Assembly (NCBI GenBank): GCA_937884755.1
Contig: CAKZYJ010000494.1
Coordinates: forward strand, 1 to 64,000
DNA length: 64,000 bases
Direction of reading: 5' to 3'
Source: an uncultured Flammeovirgaceae bacterium
GTDB lineage: Bacteria; Bacteroidota; Bacteroidia; Cytophagales; Cyclobacteriaceae
Positions 47,875 to 56,880 of this stretch are shown piece after piece (the stretch's first letter is position 1; each line of letters starts with the position of its first letter). Below the pieces are notes generated by a model that worked only from the letters and a program-made list of their open reading frames with translations, had not been told where the DNA came from and did not search any database. Made by a program: the position numbers and the translations under genes.

Positions 47875-48753
47875 ATGCCTACGCACCTAGAAGCAGAAGT
47901 TCGTGTAACTGAGCGTTTAGTAAAACAACTTATCGTTTCCCAGTTTCCGGATTTCGCTCATTTTTCGGTGGTATTTTTGGATGCAGGTTGGGATAATAAA
48001 AACTATCGGCTGGGTTCAGATTATCTGGTTAGAATTCCGAGAAGAAAAGAGGCGGCGATACTTCTACAGAATGAGATAGCCTGGCTACCTAAACTAGAAA
48101 AACACCTTCCTATCAGCATTCCTGCACCCGTTCGGGTGGGTCAACCTGATTCGCACTACCCCTGGGTTTGGAGTATTGTTCCCTGGTTCAGCGGAACCAC
48201 TGCCGATCGGGAATCACTGAACGAAACCGAAGCACTAAAATTGGTAGCTTTCCTGCGAGTACTTCACGGACAAGGCTCCCAAAATGCTCCAGTTAATCCG
48301 TTCCGGGCGGTTCCCATAGCGCATAAGTCGGATAAGGTAGCGCAGCATCTAAAAGAAATAAGCGCAGAAACCGATTTGGTTTCCGATAAATTGCTAGCAT
48401 TGTGGCAGGAAGCGGTAGCCGAAACGTCTCCGTCAGAAAGCTGCCTGATTCACGGTGATTTACACCCGCTGAACGTGATTGTGCAGAATGGCAGCATTTC
48501 GGCTATTGTGGATTGGGGAGATATTACCACAGGTGATGCGGCAACGGATTTAGCCAGCCTTTGGATGCTTGTTGATAATAAAGATGTTCGCCAACGAGCT
48601 TTGCAAGAATACGGGGCTTCGGAAAGCTTGGTTAAAAGAGCCATTGGTTGGGCTATCTTCTTGGGTATCATTCTGCTGCACACCGGGCTTACGGTAGATG
48701 CTAAGTACACCAATGTGGGTCAACGAATACTGAAAATCATTAATGAAGAATAA
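47875..48753 (+). CDS. Aminoglycoside phosphotransferase (APH) family protein
   Basis: GWDNKNYRLGSDYLVRIPRR, CLIHGDLHPLNVIVQNGSISAIVDWGDITTGDAATDLASLW. Confidence 0.92.
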   Translation: MPTHLEAEVRVTERLVKQLIVSQFPDFAHFSVVFLDAGWDNKNYRLGSDYLVRIPRRKEAAILLQNEIAWLPKLEKHLPISIPAPVRVGQPDSHYPWVWSIVPWFSGTTADRESLNETEALKLVAFLRVLHGQGSQNAPVNPFRAVPIAHKSDKVAQHLKEISAETDLVSDKLLALWQEAVAETSPSESCLIHGDLHPLNVIVQNGSISAIVDWGDITTGDAATDLASLWMLVDNKDVRQRALQEYGASESLVKRAIGWAIFLGIILLHTGLTVDAKYTNVGQRILKIINEE

Positions 48754-48778
48754 ACAGCACTATTAACTTTTAAGAAGT

Positions 48779-49711
48779 ATGCGAAAGCCCCTATTACTTT
48801 TTCTACTATCAGTCCTAACTTTCTACCCCAGTTTTTCTCAACCTTCCACTGACAGTTCGCGAACGGTCGCTATTACCATTGACGATCTGCCGGTGGTAAC
48901 TCGCCGCTATACTTCAGCCGTGAGGCTAGACATTACCCAGCGGTTAGTACGGAGTTTGGTAGAGAATGAGGTGCCAGCCATCGGTTTTGTGAACGAAGTA
49001 AAACTGTTTAAGAACGGAATATTAGATCAGGCCAAGGTAGACCTGCTTAAAATCTGGCTGGAAGCCGGACTGGAGCTGGGAAATCATACCTACTCCCACC
49101 CCAGTTTGCACAAAGTCAGCCTCACCGAATACCAGCAGGAAATTTTAGAGGGCGAGATTATTACTAAGAAAATCAGTGAGCCCTACGGCCAGGCCCCGCG
49201 CTACTTCCGCCATCCGTTTCTGCACACCGGGCGCAGTGTAGCCATCCGTGATTCGCTAAATCAGTTTCTGGAGGAACACGGCTACCAGGTAGCTCCGGTC
49301 AGCGTGGATAACTCCGACTACTGGTTTGCAGCGGCTTACGAACGAGCTCTTATCAACGAAGACGCCGATATGCAGCGGCGGATACGGGAAGCGTACCTTA
49401 CCTACATGGAAGATTATTTTGCCTACTACGAGCAGCAATCGCAGGCGCTGCTGGGGCAGGAGGTTGCCCAGATTTTACTGCTACACGCTAATGCGCTTAA
49501 TGCCGATACTTTTGATGCCCTGGCCGAAATGATACGCCAACGGGGTTACACTTTCGTTTCGCTGGGCAAAGCCCTGGAAGATACCTTTACCGGATCAGGC
49601 GGCATTTCCTGGATTCATCGTTGGGCGATTACGCAAGGTAAGAAAGGCGAGTTTTTTAGTGGGGAACCTGAGGTGCCCGAATTCGTTGATAAACTTGCCA
49701 ATAGCTTTTAA
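48779..49711 (+). CDS. Polysaccharide deacetylase family protein, secreted
   Basis: TVAITIDDLPV, ELGNHTYSHPSLHKVS, RYFRHPFLHTG, ILLLHANALNAD. Confidence 0.92.
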   Translation: MRKPLLLFLLSVLTFYPSFSQPSTDSSRTVAITIDDLPVVTRRYTSAVRLDITQRLVRSLVENEVPAIGFVNEVKLFKNGILDQAKVDLLKIWLEAGLELGNHTYSHPSLHKVSLTEYQQEILEGEIITKKISEPYGQAPRYFRHPFLHTGRSVAIRDSLNQFLEEHGYQVAPVSVDNSDYWFAAAYERALINEDADMQRRIREAYLTYMEDYFAYYEQQSQALLGQEVAQILLLHANALNADTFDALAEMIRQRGYTFVSLGKALEDTFTGSGGISWIHRWAITQGKKGEFFSGEPEVPEFVDKLANSF

Positions 49712-49720
49712 TTTTTAGTC

Positions 49721-50287
49721 ATGACCGCCCAAAGGTTGCTGGATCAACTTCAGCAGGAATCTCAAAAAATAATACAACAGGTGCAGGAGCAATTGCTTTC
49801 GCTAGATGAGCGAACACTGCGCCAACGCCCCGCTCCCCAGCAGTGGAACGCTCTGGAGTGCCTCGAGCACCTATCACTCACCTACGATTATTACCTTCCG
49901 CAAATGGAGGAAGCGATTCACGAAGCTCCCACCGATACCAGCGAAGAAACCTACGAGTCTACCTGGCTCGGGCGAATGTCTATTAGCTCCATGAAACCCA
50001 AGAAGGACGGTAAAATATCCTTCAAAATGAAAACCTTCGAGCGTATTAAGCCCATGACGGATCACCGCTCACCCGAAGAGGTCATTAACCGCTTTATCAA
50101 CCACCAGCAAACCTTTGAGTATCTCACCCAGCAGGCGCAAAATGTGTCGGTGAACAATACTAAAGTTACTACCCTAGCTGGCCCGTTAGTGCGCCTTCGC
50201 CTCGGCGACTGCTTTCGCTTTTTACTAGCCCACACCCAACGGCACCTACTGCAAGCCCAACGAGCACTACCTTCAATTAATGACTAA
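49721..50287 (+). CDS. DinB family protein
   Basis: QWNALECLEHLSLTYDYYLPQM, LAHTQRHLLQAQRAL (His positions of the DinB fold). Confidence 0.88.
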   Translation: MTAQRLLDQLQQESQKIIQQVQEQLLSLDERTLRQRPAPQQWNALECLEHLSLTYDYYLPQMEEAIHEAPTDTSEETYESTWLGRMSISSMKPKKDGKISFKMKTFERIKPMTDHRSPEEVINRFINHQQTFEYLTQQAQNVSVNNTKVTTLAGPLVRLRLGDCFRFLLAHTQRHLLQAQRALPSIND

Positions 50288-50293
50288 TGAGTG

Positions 50294-50338
50294 ATGATTG
50301 ATGACTAATCATAATACTATTCATTACTCATCAATCAT
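50294..50338. repeat. Intergenic inverted repeat between convergent genes
   Basis: Left arm ATGATTGATGACTAAT (50294-50309), right arm ATTACTCATCAATCAT (50323-50338): 15/16 complementary, 13-nt loop. Confidence 0.8.
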
Positions 50339-51417
50339 TAATCATCAAACAGAGGTAAGCGCATCAGGTACATATCGGCCGTAATATACAAGGCGGATTC
50401 ATCGTCGTTAAACGCACAGTTGGCCGTGGCCTGTCCGGTTTTGAGCGTGCCTAAATGCGTGCCCTCCGCGTTAAAAATCCATACGCCTCCCGGCCCGGTA
50501 GCGAATACGTGGCCGCTGCTGTGGACGGCCATACCGTCGGGTAAGCCCTTCTCCTCACCCACCTGGTCGGTGGCATCGTAGAAGACGCGTCCGTTGTCAA
50601 TGGTTCCGTCGTCCAGCACATCGTAGGCCATCCAGATGGCGCGCTCCGGGTCGGAATTGGCTACGTACAGTGTTTTTTCATCGGGCGAGAACGCAATGCC
50701 ATTGGGGTGGCTCATTTCATCCGTCAGCAGGGTCAGGCTGCTATCGGCCACCGAAAAGCGATACACTCCCTGAAAGTCCAACTCCTTCTCCTCGCTATCC
50801 GCTCCGCCGGGTAGGCCGTAGGGTGGGTCGGTAAAGTATATATCACCGTTACTGTGAAAGACTGCATCGTTAGGGCTATTCAGCCGCTTTCCTTCGTACT
50901 CCCCTACAATCGCAACAAAATCAGACTGCGGATTATCCAGCGGAGCATTCATGCGAGCTACCTGCCGGTTGCCGTGCTGACAGAGTACCAGATTTCCGTT
51001 ATCATCTAGCAGCAAGCCATTAGAGCCTGGTTCCTTTCCGGTAAATTCTGCTCCCGAAAATCCAGCTGGCTCCAAATACAGTGAGATGCTATCGCCCTCC
51101 TGCCACTTGTATACCCGATTGGGCGGAATATCCGAGAACAGCAGATAACCACCATCTCGCGGAACCCAAACCGGCCCTTCCGACCAGTCGAAGCCTTCGG
51201 CCAGCAACTCCAACTGAGCATCAGCCGAAACCACCTGATTCAAGGCGTCGTCAACCCGGTCAATCGTACCGACGGTGGGGTAAGCTGGAGCGGTCTCCTC
51301 AACCTCCCCTAAGGTGGATTGATTGGGAGAAGATGAGCAGGCGAAGAGAATAGATAGGCCCAGTGTGTAGCAGGATTGTCGTAGCATGTCGTCGGTTTTT
51401 GCGTTCATATTACGCAT
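50338..51417 (-). CDS. SMP-30/gluconolactonase family protein
   Basis: FDWSEGPVWVPRDGGYLLFSDIPPNRVYKW, GSNGLLLDDNGNLVLCQHGNRQVARM, KRLNSPNDAVFHSNGDIYFTDPPYGLP. Confidence 0.93.
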   Translation of the reverse strand: MRNMNAKTDDMLRQSCYTLGLSILFACSSSPNQSTLGEVEETAPAYPTVGTIDRVDDALNQVVSADAQLELLAEGFDWSEGPVWVPRDGGYLLFSDIPPNRVYKWQEGDSISLYLEPAGFSGAEFTGKEPGSNGLLLDDNGNLVLCQHGNRQVARMNAPLDNPQSDFVAIVGEYEGKRLNSPNDAVFHSNGDIYFTDPPYGLPGGADSEEKELDFQGVYRFSVADSSLTLLTDEMSHPNGIAFSPDEKTLYVANSDPERAIWMAYDVLDDGTIDNGRVFYDATDQVGEEKGLPDGMAVHSSGHVFATGPGGVWIFNAEGTHLGTLKTGQATANCAFNDDESALYITADMYLMRLPLFDD

Positions 51418-51536
51418 TTTTCCAGAAAATGCAATTCGGAGAATACAGTTTGAGTTGTCTCATCCCTCCCGATGAATTAACACATCAGCCTCAGATGAGT
51501 TAACTAAGTAGCGAAAAGAAAAAAAGCATCTATCTC

Positions 51537-53015
51537 ATGAAAATACTCTTAACCGGCGCTAATGGCTACATTGGAGTGAGGCTGTTGCCCGTGTTAGTAC
51601 GGTCGGGCCATACCGTAGTTTGTATGGTGCGCGACCGACGCCGAATGAACATTGACCAATCGCTGGTTGAGTCGGGTTGTGTTGAGTTTTGCGAGGCTGA
51701 TTTACTGAAGCCAGAAACCCTTACGGATCTTCCGAATGATATTGAAGCTGCTTACTACCTGGTGCACTCAATGGGAGGCCGAGGTAATTTTGAAGAAATG
51801 GAGCAGCAAGCGACTAATAACTTTGTCAATCAGGTCAGCAAAACTCAGTGTCAGCAAATTATTTATCTCAGCGGCATCGTCAATGACGATAATCTTTCCA
51901 AACACTTACGATCGCGTAAAAATGTGGAAGACGTCTTGCTCAATAGCGGAGTGCCGACCACAGTGCTGCGAGCAGCCATTATTATTGGTTCGGGGGGAGC
52001 GTCGTTTGAGATTATTCGCGATCTGGTAGAGAAACTACCACTTATGGTAGCTCCCAAATGGGTCAGTACCAAATGTCAGCCTATTGCGCTGCGCAACGTA
52101 CTACAGTATCTGGAAGGGGTACTAGGTAAGGAGGCTGCCTACCAGCGAATATTTGATATTGGCGGGCCCGATGTACTCACCTACGAACAGATGCTAATGC
52201 AATTTGCCAAAGTACGTGGTTTAACCCGGCACATTATTATGGTACCAGTGCTTACCCCCCGCCTCTCGTCTCTTTGGTTGTACTTCGTCACCAGCACCTC
52301 CTTCAAGCTAGCTCGCAGCTTGGTTGATAGCATGAAGAACGAAGTTGTGGTGAAGAAACGCGGTATTGAGAATGTGGTACAATTAGAGCATCTGATCCCC
52401 TACGAAGAGGCTGTACAACGAGCATTTCAGCGAATTGCCCAACGGGAGGTAGTTTCCAGTTGGAAAGACTCGCTAAATAGCAGTAAGGTAGATATTAACC
52501 TGCTGGACCATGTGAAGGTACCCGAACACGGAGTTTTCCGTGATGTGCGTAAAGTACCGTTTAGTAAGCCCAAAGAACAGGTAATTGAAAATATATGGAG
52601 CATTGGGGGCGAACGAGGTTGGTACTACCTGGGCTTTCTGTGGGAGATTCGGGGAATATTAGACCAGATGATCGGTGGAGTAGGATTACGGCGGGGGCGC
52701 CGCAGCAACAGCGAATTAGTACCGGGCGATGCCCTAGATTTCTGGCGAGTACTGGTAGCCGACAAGAAAAAGGGTAGACTGCTGCTCTACGCCGAAATGA
52801 AACTGCCGGGTGATGCCTGGCTGGAGTTTAAGGTGATTGAGGAAAACGGGCAGAACTATTTATTACAGACAGCTACTTATCGCCCGCAGGGCGTAGCCGG
52901 ACGACTGTACTGGTGGTCAGTCTGGCCTTTCCACGGCTTTGTCTTTCCGGGTATGGCTAAGCGAGTGATTCGCTTCGAGGAAAAAATTCCTGACGTCGGG
53001 GAGGTAGCAGCGTAA
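51537..53015 (+). CDS. NAD(P)-binding SDR-like protein with DUF2867 domain
   Basis: MKILLTGANGYIGVRLLPVLVRSGHTVVCMVRD, AAYYLVHSMGG, C-terminal GERGWYYLGFLWEIRGILDQMIGGVGLRRGRR...ALDFWRVL. Confidence 0.93.
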   Translation: MKILLTGANGYIGVRLLPVLVRSGHTVVCMVRDRRRMNIDQSLVESGCVEFCEADLLKPETLTDLPNDIEAAYYLVHSMGGRGNFEEMEQQATNNFVNQVSKTQCQQIIYLSGIVNDDNLSKHLRSRKNVEDVLLNSGVPTTVLRAAIIIGSGGASFEIIRDLVEKLPLMVAPKWVSTKCQPIALRNVLQYLEGVLGKEAAYQRIFDIGGPDVLTYEQMLMQFAKVRGLTRHIIMVPVLTPRLSSLWLYFVTSTSFKLARSLVDSMKNEVVVKKRGIENVVQLEHLIPYEEAVQRAFQRIAQREVVSSWKDSLNSSKVDINLLDHVKVPEHGVFRDVRKVPFSKPKEQVIENIWSIGGERGWYYLGFLWEIRGILDQMIGGVGLRRGRRSNSELVPGDALDFWRVLVADKKKGRLLLYAEMKLPGDAWLEFKVIEENGQNYLLQTATYRPQGVAGRLYWWSVWPFHGFVFPGMAKRVIRFEEKIPDVGEVAA

Positions 53016-53088
53016 AGGTCGGAGGCTAGAGTCTGGAGGTCATCGCAGTACGGTATTCGTATTGTCTGGGTTTTGACGTACAAAAACG

Positions 53089-54513
53089 CTATTTAAATAG
53101 CGGTACTCCCCCCGGAACCCCAAACTCCCTTTCCACATTATCCAGCACCAATACCCAATCATTCCCTCTTAGTCTTGTCGCTGGAGTGAAAGCTCTGATA
53201 CCGGTGGCATCCATGTCTCCAATGAGCGTCGTAGCCCCAGTCTGACAATTGAACCACCAGGCTTTTGCCCGAGGCCAACCGCAAAGATCAAGATCTAAGC
53301 GAACCTCTTTACCCGCGGCTAAATACACCATCACGTAGTCATCTCCACGGGTAGCTACATTATATTCGGTTTCTGGCATATATTTATTCGTCACAATTTG
53401 CTGGAACGGAATACGATCTAGAAACGGGCGGCTTTCTAATAACTTCCGCACATGAAACATATCCTCGGCACCAGGGAGATTCAAAACATCGTACCAATAA
53501 TGCCTGGCCCAGCGAGTAGGTTGGTGCTGGGGAGCGTTCATCTGCCATACATCATGGCAACCGTAGGTGTGCCCAAAAGCCCCACTAAACAGCGATTGAT
53601 AGGCTGCCTGACGCACATCAGCATCATCAAACCACCCAAATGTCTGATAATCCCAATCCACTGGAAAATGCTCATACCGTGGCTCACCATCAAGTACCGG
53701 CTTAATAGGTGTACGTTCATAGTCCGGAATTAGCCAACGGATATATGCGGCATAAGAGCGCTGTCCATGACTGGTTTGTATCATATTAAAATCCAACCAA
53801 TCCGCATCATGAAACCATTGTGAAGAGCTGTGTGCTCCATTAGGATGAAAGGTCATCAAATGATTTTTATCCTGAGATTTTATACCTTCCGCCATAGCGG
53901 TCCAAATAGGATTTTTTTCCTCGCTGCCCGGTCGGTCGGCTCCCATGAGATAAATAATATTAGAAAAGTTTCGGTAGCGTTTACCGATGATCTCTCCGTA
54001 GATTCTGGCATTTTCTACGGTAAAAATTTCTGGCCCCACCCCGTGCCTTTTGGTCACCTTGTCTCCCCAAGTTGGTACCAGTCCAATAAACATTCCTTTT
54101 TCGGCAGCCTTCTTGATGATCCAGTCTACATGTAGAAAATAGGCTTCGTTAATTTTGGTCGGATCATACCCCTCCAGAGGAAGATGACCTTCCGCGTTCG
54201 GAACATCCAGCCCCTCCAACTCGGCTAGAATCACGGCTTGTATTACCGTAAAGCCTTTAGCTCTACGATTTTCAAGATACATGGCAGCCTCATCCTTTGA
54301 AAGTCGATGAAATAGCTCCCAGGCTGTGTCCCCTAACCAGAAGAAGGGAGTGCCGTCTTCAAAAACCAGAAATCGTTTATTTTCTGAAACCCGTAATTTT
54401 CCGTGATCAAGATTATCGGATGGACCTACCCAAGTCGATTGACCTCGGGTAAAAAGAGGTAAGAAAATAAGAAGGGTTGCGAAGGATAATAGCCAATGAT
54501 TGCTGCGTAACAT
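53089..54513 (-). CDS. Glycoside hydrolase family 140 (apiosidase)-like protein (DUF4038)
   Basis: RFLVFEDGTPFFWLGDTAWELFHRLSKDEAAMYLENRRAKGFTVIQAVILAELEGLDVPNAEG, IYLMGADRPGSE, KPVLDGEPRYEHFPVDWDY, GHTYGCHDVWQM. Confidence 0.88.
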   Translation of the reverse strand: MLRSNHWLLSFATLLIFLPLFTRGQSTWVGPSDNLDHGKLRVSENKRFLVFEDGTPFFWLGDTAWELFHRLSKDEAAMYLENRRAKGFTVIQAVILAELEGLDVPNAEGHLPLEGYDPTKINEAYFLHVDWIIKKAAEKGMFIGLVPTWGDKVTKRHGVGPEIFTVENARIYGEIIGKRYRNFSNIIYLMGADRPGSEEKNPIWTAMAEGIKSQDKNHLMTFHPNGAHSSSQWFHDADWLDFNMIQTSHGQRSYAAYIRWLIPDYERTPIKPVLDGEPRYEHFPVDWDYQTFGWFDDADVRQAAYQSLFSGAFGHTYGCHDVWQMNAPQHQPTRWARHYWYDVLNLPGAEDMFHVRKLLESRPFLDRIPFQQIVTNKYMPETEYNVATRGDDYVMVYLAAGKEVRLDLDLCGWPRAKAWWFNCQTGATTLIGDMDATGIRAFTPATRLRGNDWVLVLDNVEREFGVPGGVPLFK

Positions 54514-54697
54514 TCCAGCAATTTACAAAACCAAATATGAAATTGTTGGTCACTCTAATAACAATTTTGCATTGGTAAAGTAATCCTAGTGTTCTATCAG
54601 TCAGTAAGAAATCAGTCACCAAAGCTTGTTTAATCCGTAGAAATTGGTTAGAAAGCGGATTACTAATTTTACCGTATATTCCTAAACCTCCGGTTTT

Positions 54698-55813
54698 TTG
54701 AAAGACATCATCATCATTGGCGGCGGACTGGCCGGGCTGATTAATGCCATTCGCCTGGCGGAGGCCGGATTAAACGTGCTTCTGCTAGAAAAGAAAACCT
54801 ATCCCTTCCACCGGGTATGTGGGGAGTATATTTCTAACGAAGTAGTGCCGTTTCTGGAATCGATTAATGCGTTCCCTTACGAACTGGAACCTTCCTCTAT
54901 CCGAGAATTTACCTTAACGGCCTGTTCGGGAGCTTCGGCCAGTATGCCGCTCGATTTGGGTGGGTTTGGAGTGAGCCGCCACGCGCTGGATCATTTTCTC
55001 TACCAGCGGGCTCAACAAGCCGGGGCTGAAATCTGTCAGCAAACGGCGGTACAATCAGTAGATTTTTCGGAGGGTCATTTTCGGGTTACATTGCCACAGA
55101 ATGAAGTGGTAGAAGCAAGATTGGTGATTGGGGCTTACGGCAAACGCGCCCGGTTAGATAAGCAACTGGATCGGCCATTTATCCAGCAACGCTCGCCCTA
55201 CATCGGGGTGAAGTATCATATGCGAGTAGATTTCCCGGATGATATAATTGCCCTTCATAACTTTCCCGGGGGCTACTGTGGAATCTCCCGGGTAGAAGAT
55301 GGGCGCTATAATGTATGTTATCTGGGCAGTCGGGCACAACTTCGCAAACACGGTTCCATTGAAGCGATGGAAGCTAAGGTACTGCACCAAAATCCGTATC
55401 TTAAAAATCTGTGGCACTCCGCTGAATTTCTGCTCGACCAGCCGGAAGTGATCAACGAAATATCTTTCGCGCCCAAACAACCGGTTGTCAACCACATCCT
55501 GATGTCGGGCGATACCGCCGGACTCATTACTCCGCTCTGCGGCAACGGTATGGCCATGGCCATCCACTCCGCAAAAATCCTCTCCGACCTGATTATTCAG
55601 CACTACAGTCCCGTTGGTTTCGATCGTACCGCATTAGAAACCCAGTACGCCGACGCCTGGAAAAGGCAATTTGCCGCTCGCCTCTGGGTAGGGCGCAACA
55701 CCCAACGACTATTTGGTGCCAAAATCAGTTCCGAAATTGGAGTACAGTTGGTGAAGCGCTGGCGCTCCGCTGCCCGTAGCATCATGCGCTACACCCACGG
55801 AGAGCCATTCTAG
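54698..55813 (+). CDS. FAD-dependent oxidoreductase (geranylgeranyl reductase/FixC-like)
   Basis: DIIIIGGGLAGLINAIRLAEAGLNVLLLEKKTYPFHRVCGEYIS, LVIGAYGKRARLDKQL, ILMSGDTAGLITPLCGNGMAMAIHSAKI. Confidence 0.92.
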   Translation: MKDIIIIGGGLAGLINAIRLAEAGLNVLLLEKKTYPFHRVCGEYISNEVVPFLESINAFPYELEPSSIREFTLTACSGASASMPLDLGGFGVSRHALDHFLYQRAQQAGAEICQQTAVQSVDFSEGHFRVTLPQNEVVEARLVIGAYGKRARLDKQLDRPFIQQRSPYIGVKYHMRVDFPDDIIALHNFPGGYCGISRVEDGRYNVCYLGSRAQLRKHGSIEAMEAKVLHQNPYLKNLWHSAEFLLDQPEVINEISFAPKQPVVNHILMSGDTAGLITPLCGNGMAMAIHSAKILSDLIIQHYSPVGFDRTALETQYADAWKRQFAARLWVGRNTQRLFGAKISSEIGVQLVKRWRSAARSIMRYTHGEPF

Positions 55814-55916
55814 GTAGGCAGGGCACCTCTCAGTTACTAAACCTCGGCTAACACATTAGAAAATTATTTCTATCTTAAAGTCAGAACTATTGCTAAAGTC
55901 GCTTAAAATCGAATAA

Positions 55917-56858
55917 ATGGATTCTGATATTAAAGAGCTATATGAGCTGTTACTTCCGAGGTTAGAAGCACTTGAAGAGCAGCGACTTGTCGTTCTTAAG
56001 AAGCTGGAATCTATCAAAAAAACCTCCCTAATCGTAGGGGGGATTATTCTGGTATTATTATTCTTCGTGATGGGTCTTTTCTGGGGATCGGTGGTATCAG
56101 CAACAATAAGTATCACGGTATACACCCTGCTGTATCACCGGGCAGTAAATGATTTCAAGAGAAATTATAAGCAAAATATCTTTCAGGAACTGATTCAAGC
56201 ATTAGGTCCGCAGTACAGCTACGATATGGATGGTAACCTAGAAGAAGATATCATGAAAGAAAGCGGTCTCTTTCACCAGTTTAATTCAGTCAAATGTGAA
56301 GATCTGATTCAGGGCGATTTTGATCGGTACGCTTTCCAAATGGGAGAAATTAACCTATGGTACAACTGGGCGAATAATAAAAATGACGTTGACAGAGGTG
56401 GGGCTACTTCCTATATTTTTAAAGGGCTGTTTTTTGTTGGCACTACCCCAGTTCACTTTCCGCTCAAGATCTGGATTCTTTCCAAGTTTACTCCCCAGGT
56501 GCACCCGGTGAGCCGCATTAACGATGATTGGGAAAAAGTAGAAGTGAAACACTTAGCGTTCAGGAAAGAGTATCAGGTGTATTCGGATAATAAAGCGATG
56601 GCTACCAAACTACTCCAGCCCAAAATTCTGGAAACTATTCTATCGGCTCGAGAGAAAGTGGTGGAAGATAAGATGCGCTACGAAATATCTTTTCAGGGGA
56701 ATCAGGTGTACGTTTCAATAGCCACCACCAAGGAGTTATTTGAACCGCAGATCAGTACTCCCATGACTGATTTTGACGTATTCGCCGCCAACTTTAAGTT
56801 TCTGACTAATACTACCAGCTTACTGAAAAATCTGAATATTTCCGAAAATTTAGCCTGA
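55917..56858 (+). CDS. DUF3137 domain-containing membrane protein
   Basis: Two TM helices near the N-terminus; ESGLFHQFNSVKCEDLIQGDFD, FKGLFFVGTTPVHFP..FQVYSDNKAMATKLLQPKILE-type segment. Confidence 0.75.
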   Translation: MDSDIKELYELLLPRLEALEEQRLVVLKKLESIKKTSLIVGGIILVLLFFVMGLFWGSVVSATISITVYTLLYHRAVNDFKRNYKQNIFQELIQALGPQYSYDMDGNLEEDIMKESGLFHQFNSVKCEDLIQGDFDRYAFQMGEINLWYNWANNKNDVDRGGATSYIFKGLFFVGTTPVHFPLKIWILSKFTPQVHPVSRINDDWEKVEVKHLAFRKEYQVYSDNKAMATKLLQPKILETILSAREKVVEDKMRYEISFQGNQVYVSIATTKELFEPQISTPMTDFDVFAANFKFLTNTTSLLKNLNISENLA

Positions 56859-56880
56859 ATGGTAACAGCTTGTTAGCCGC

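Noticed and set aside
55154-55785. Minus-strand ORFs inside the FAD-dependent oxidoreductase gene
   Set aside because: Shadow ORFs opposite a complete Rossmann-fold enzyme.
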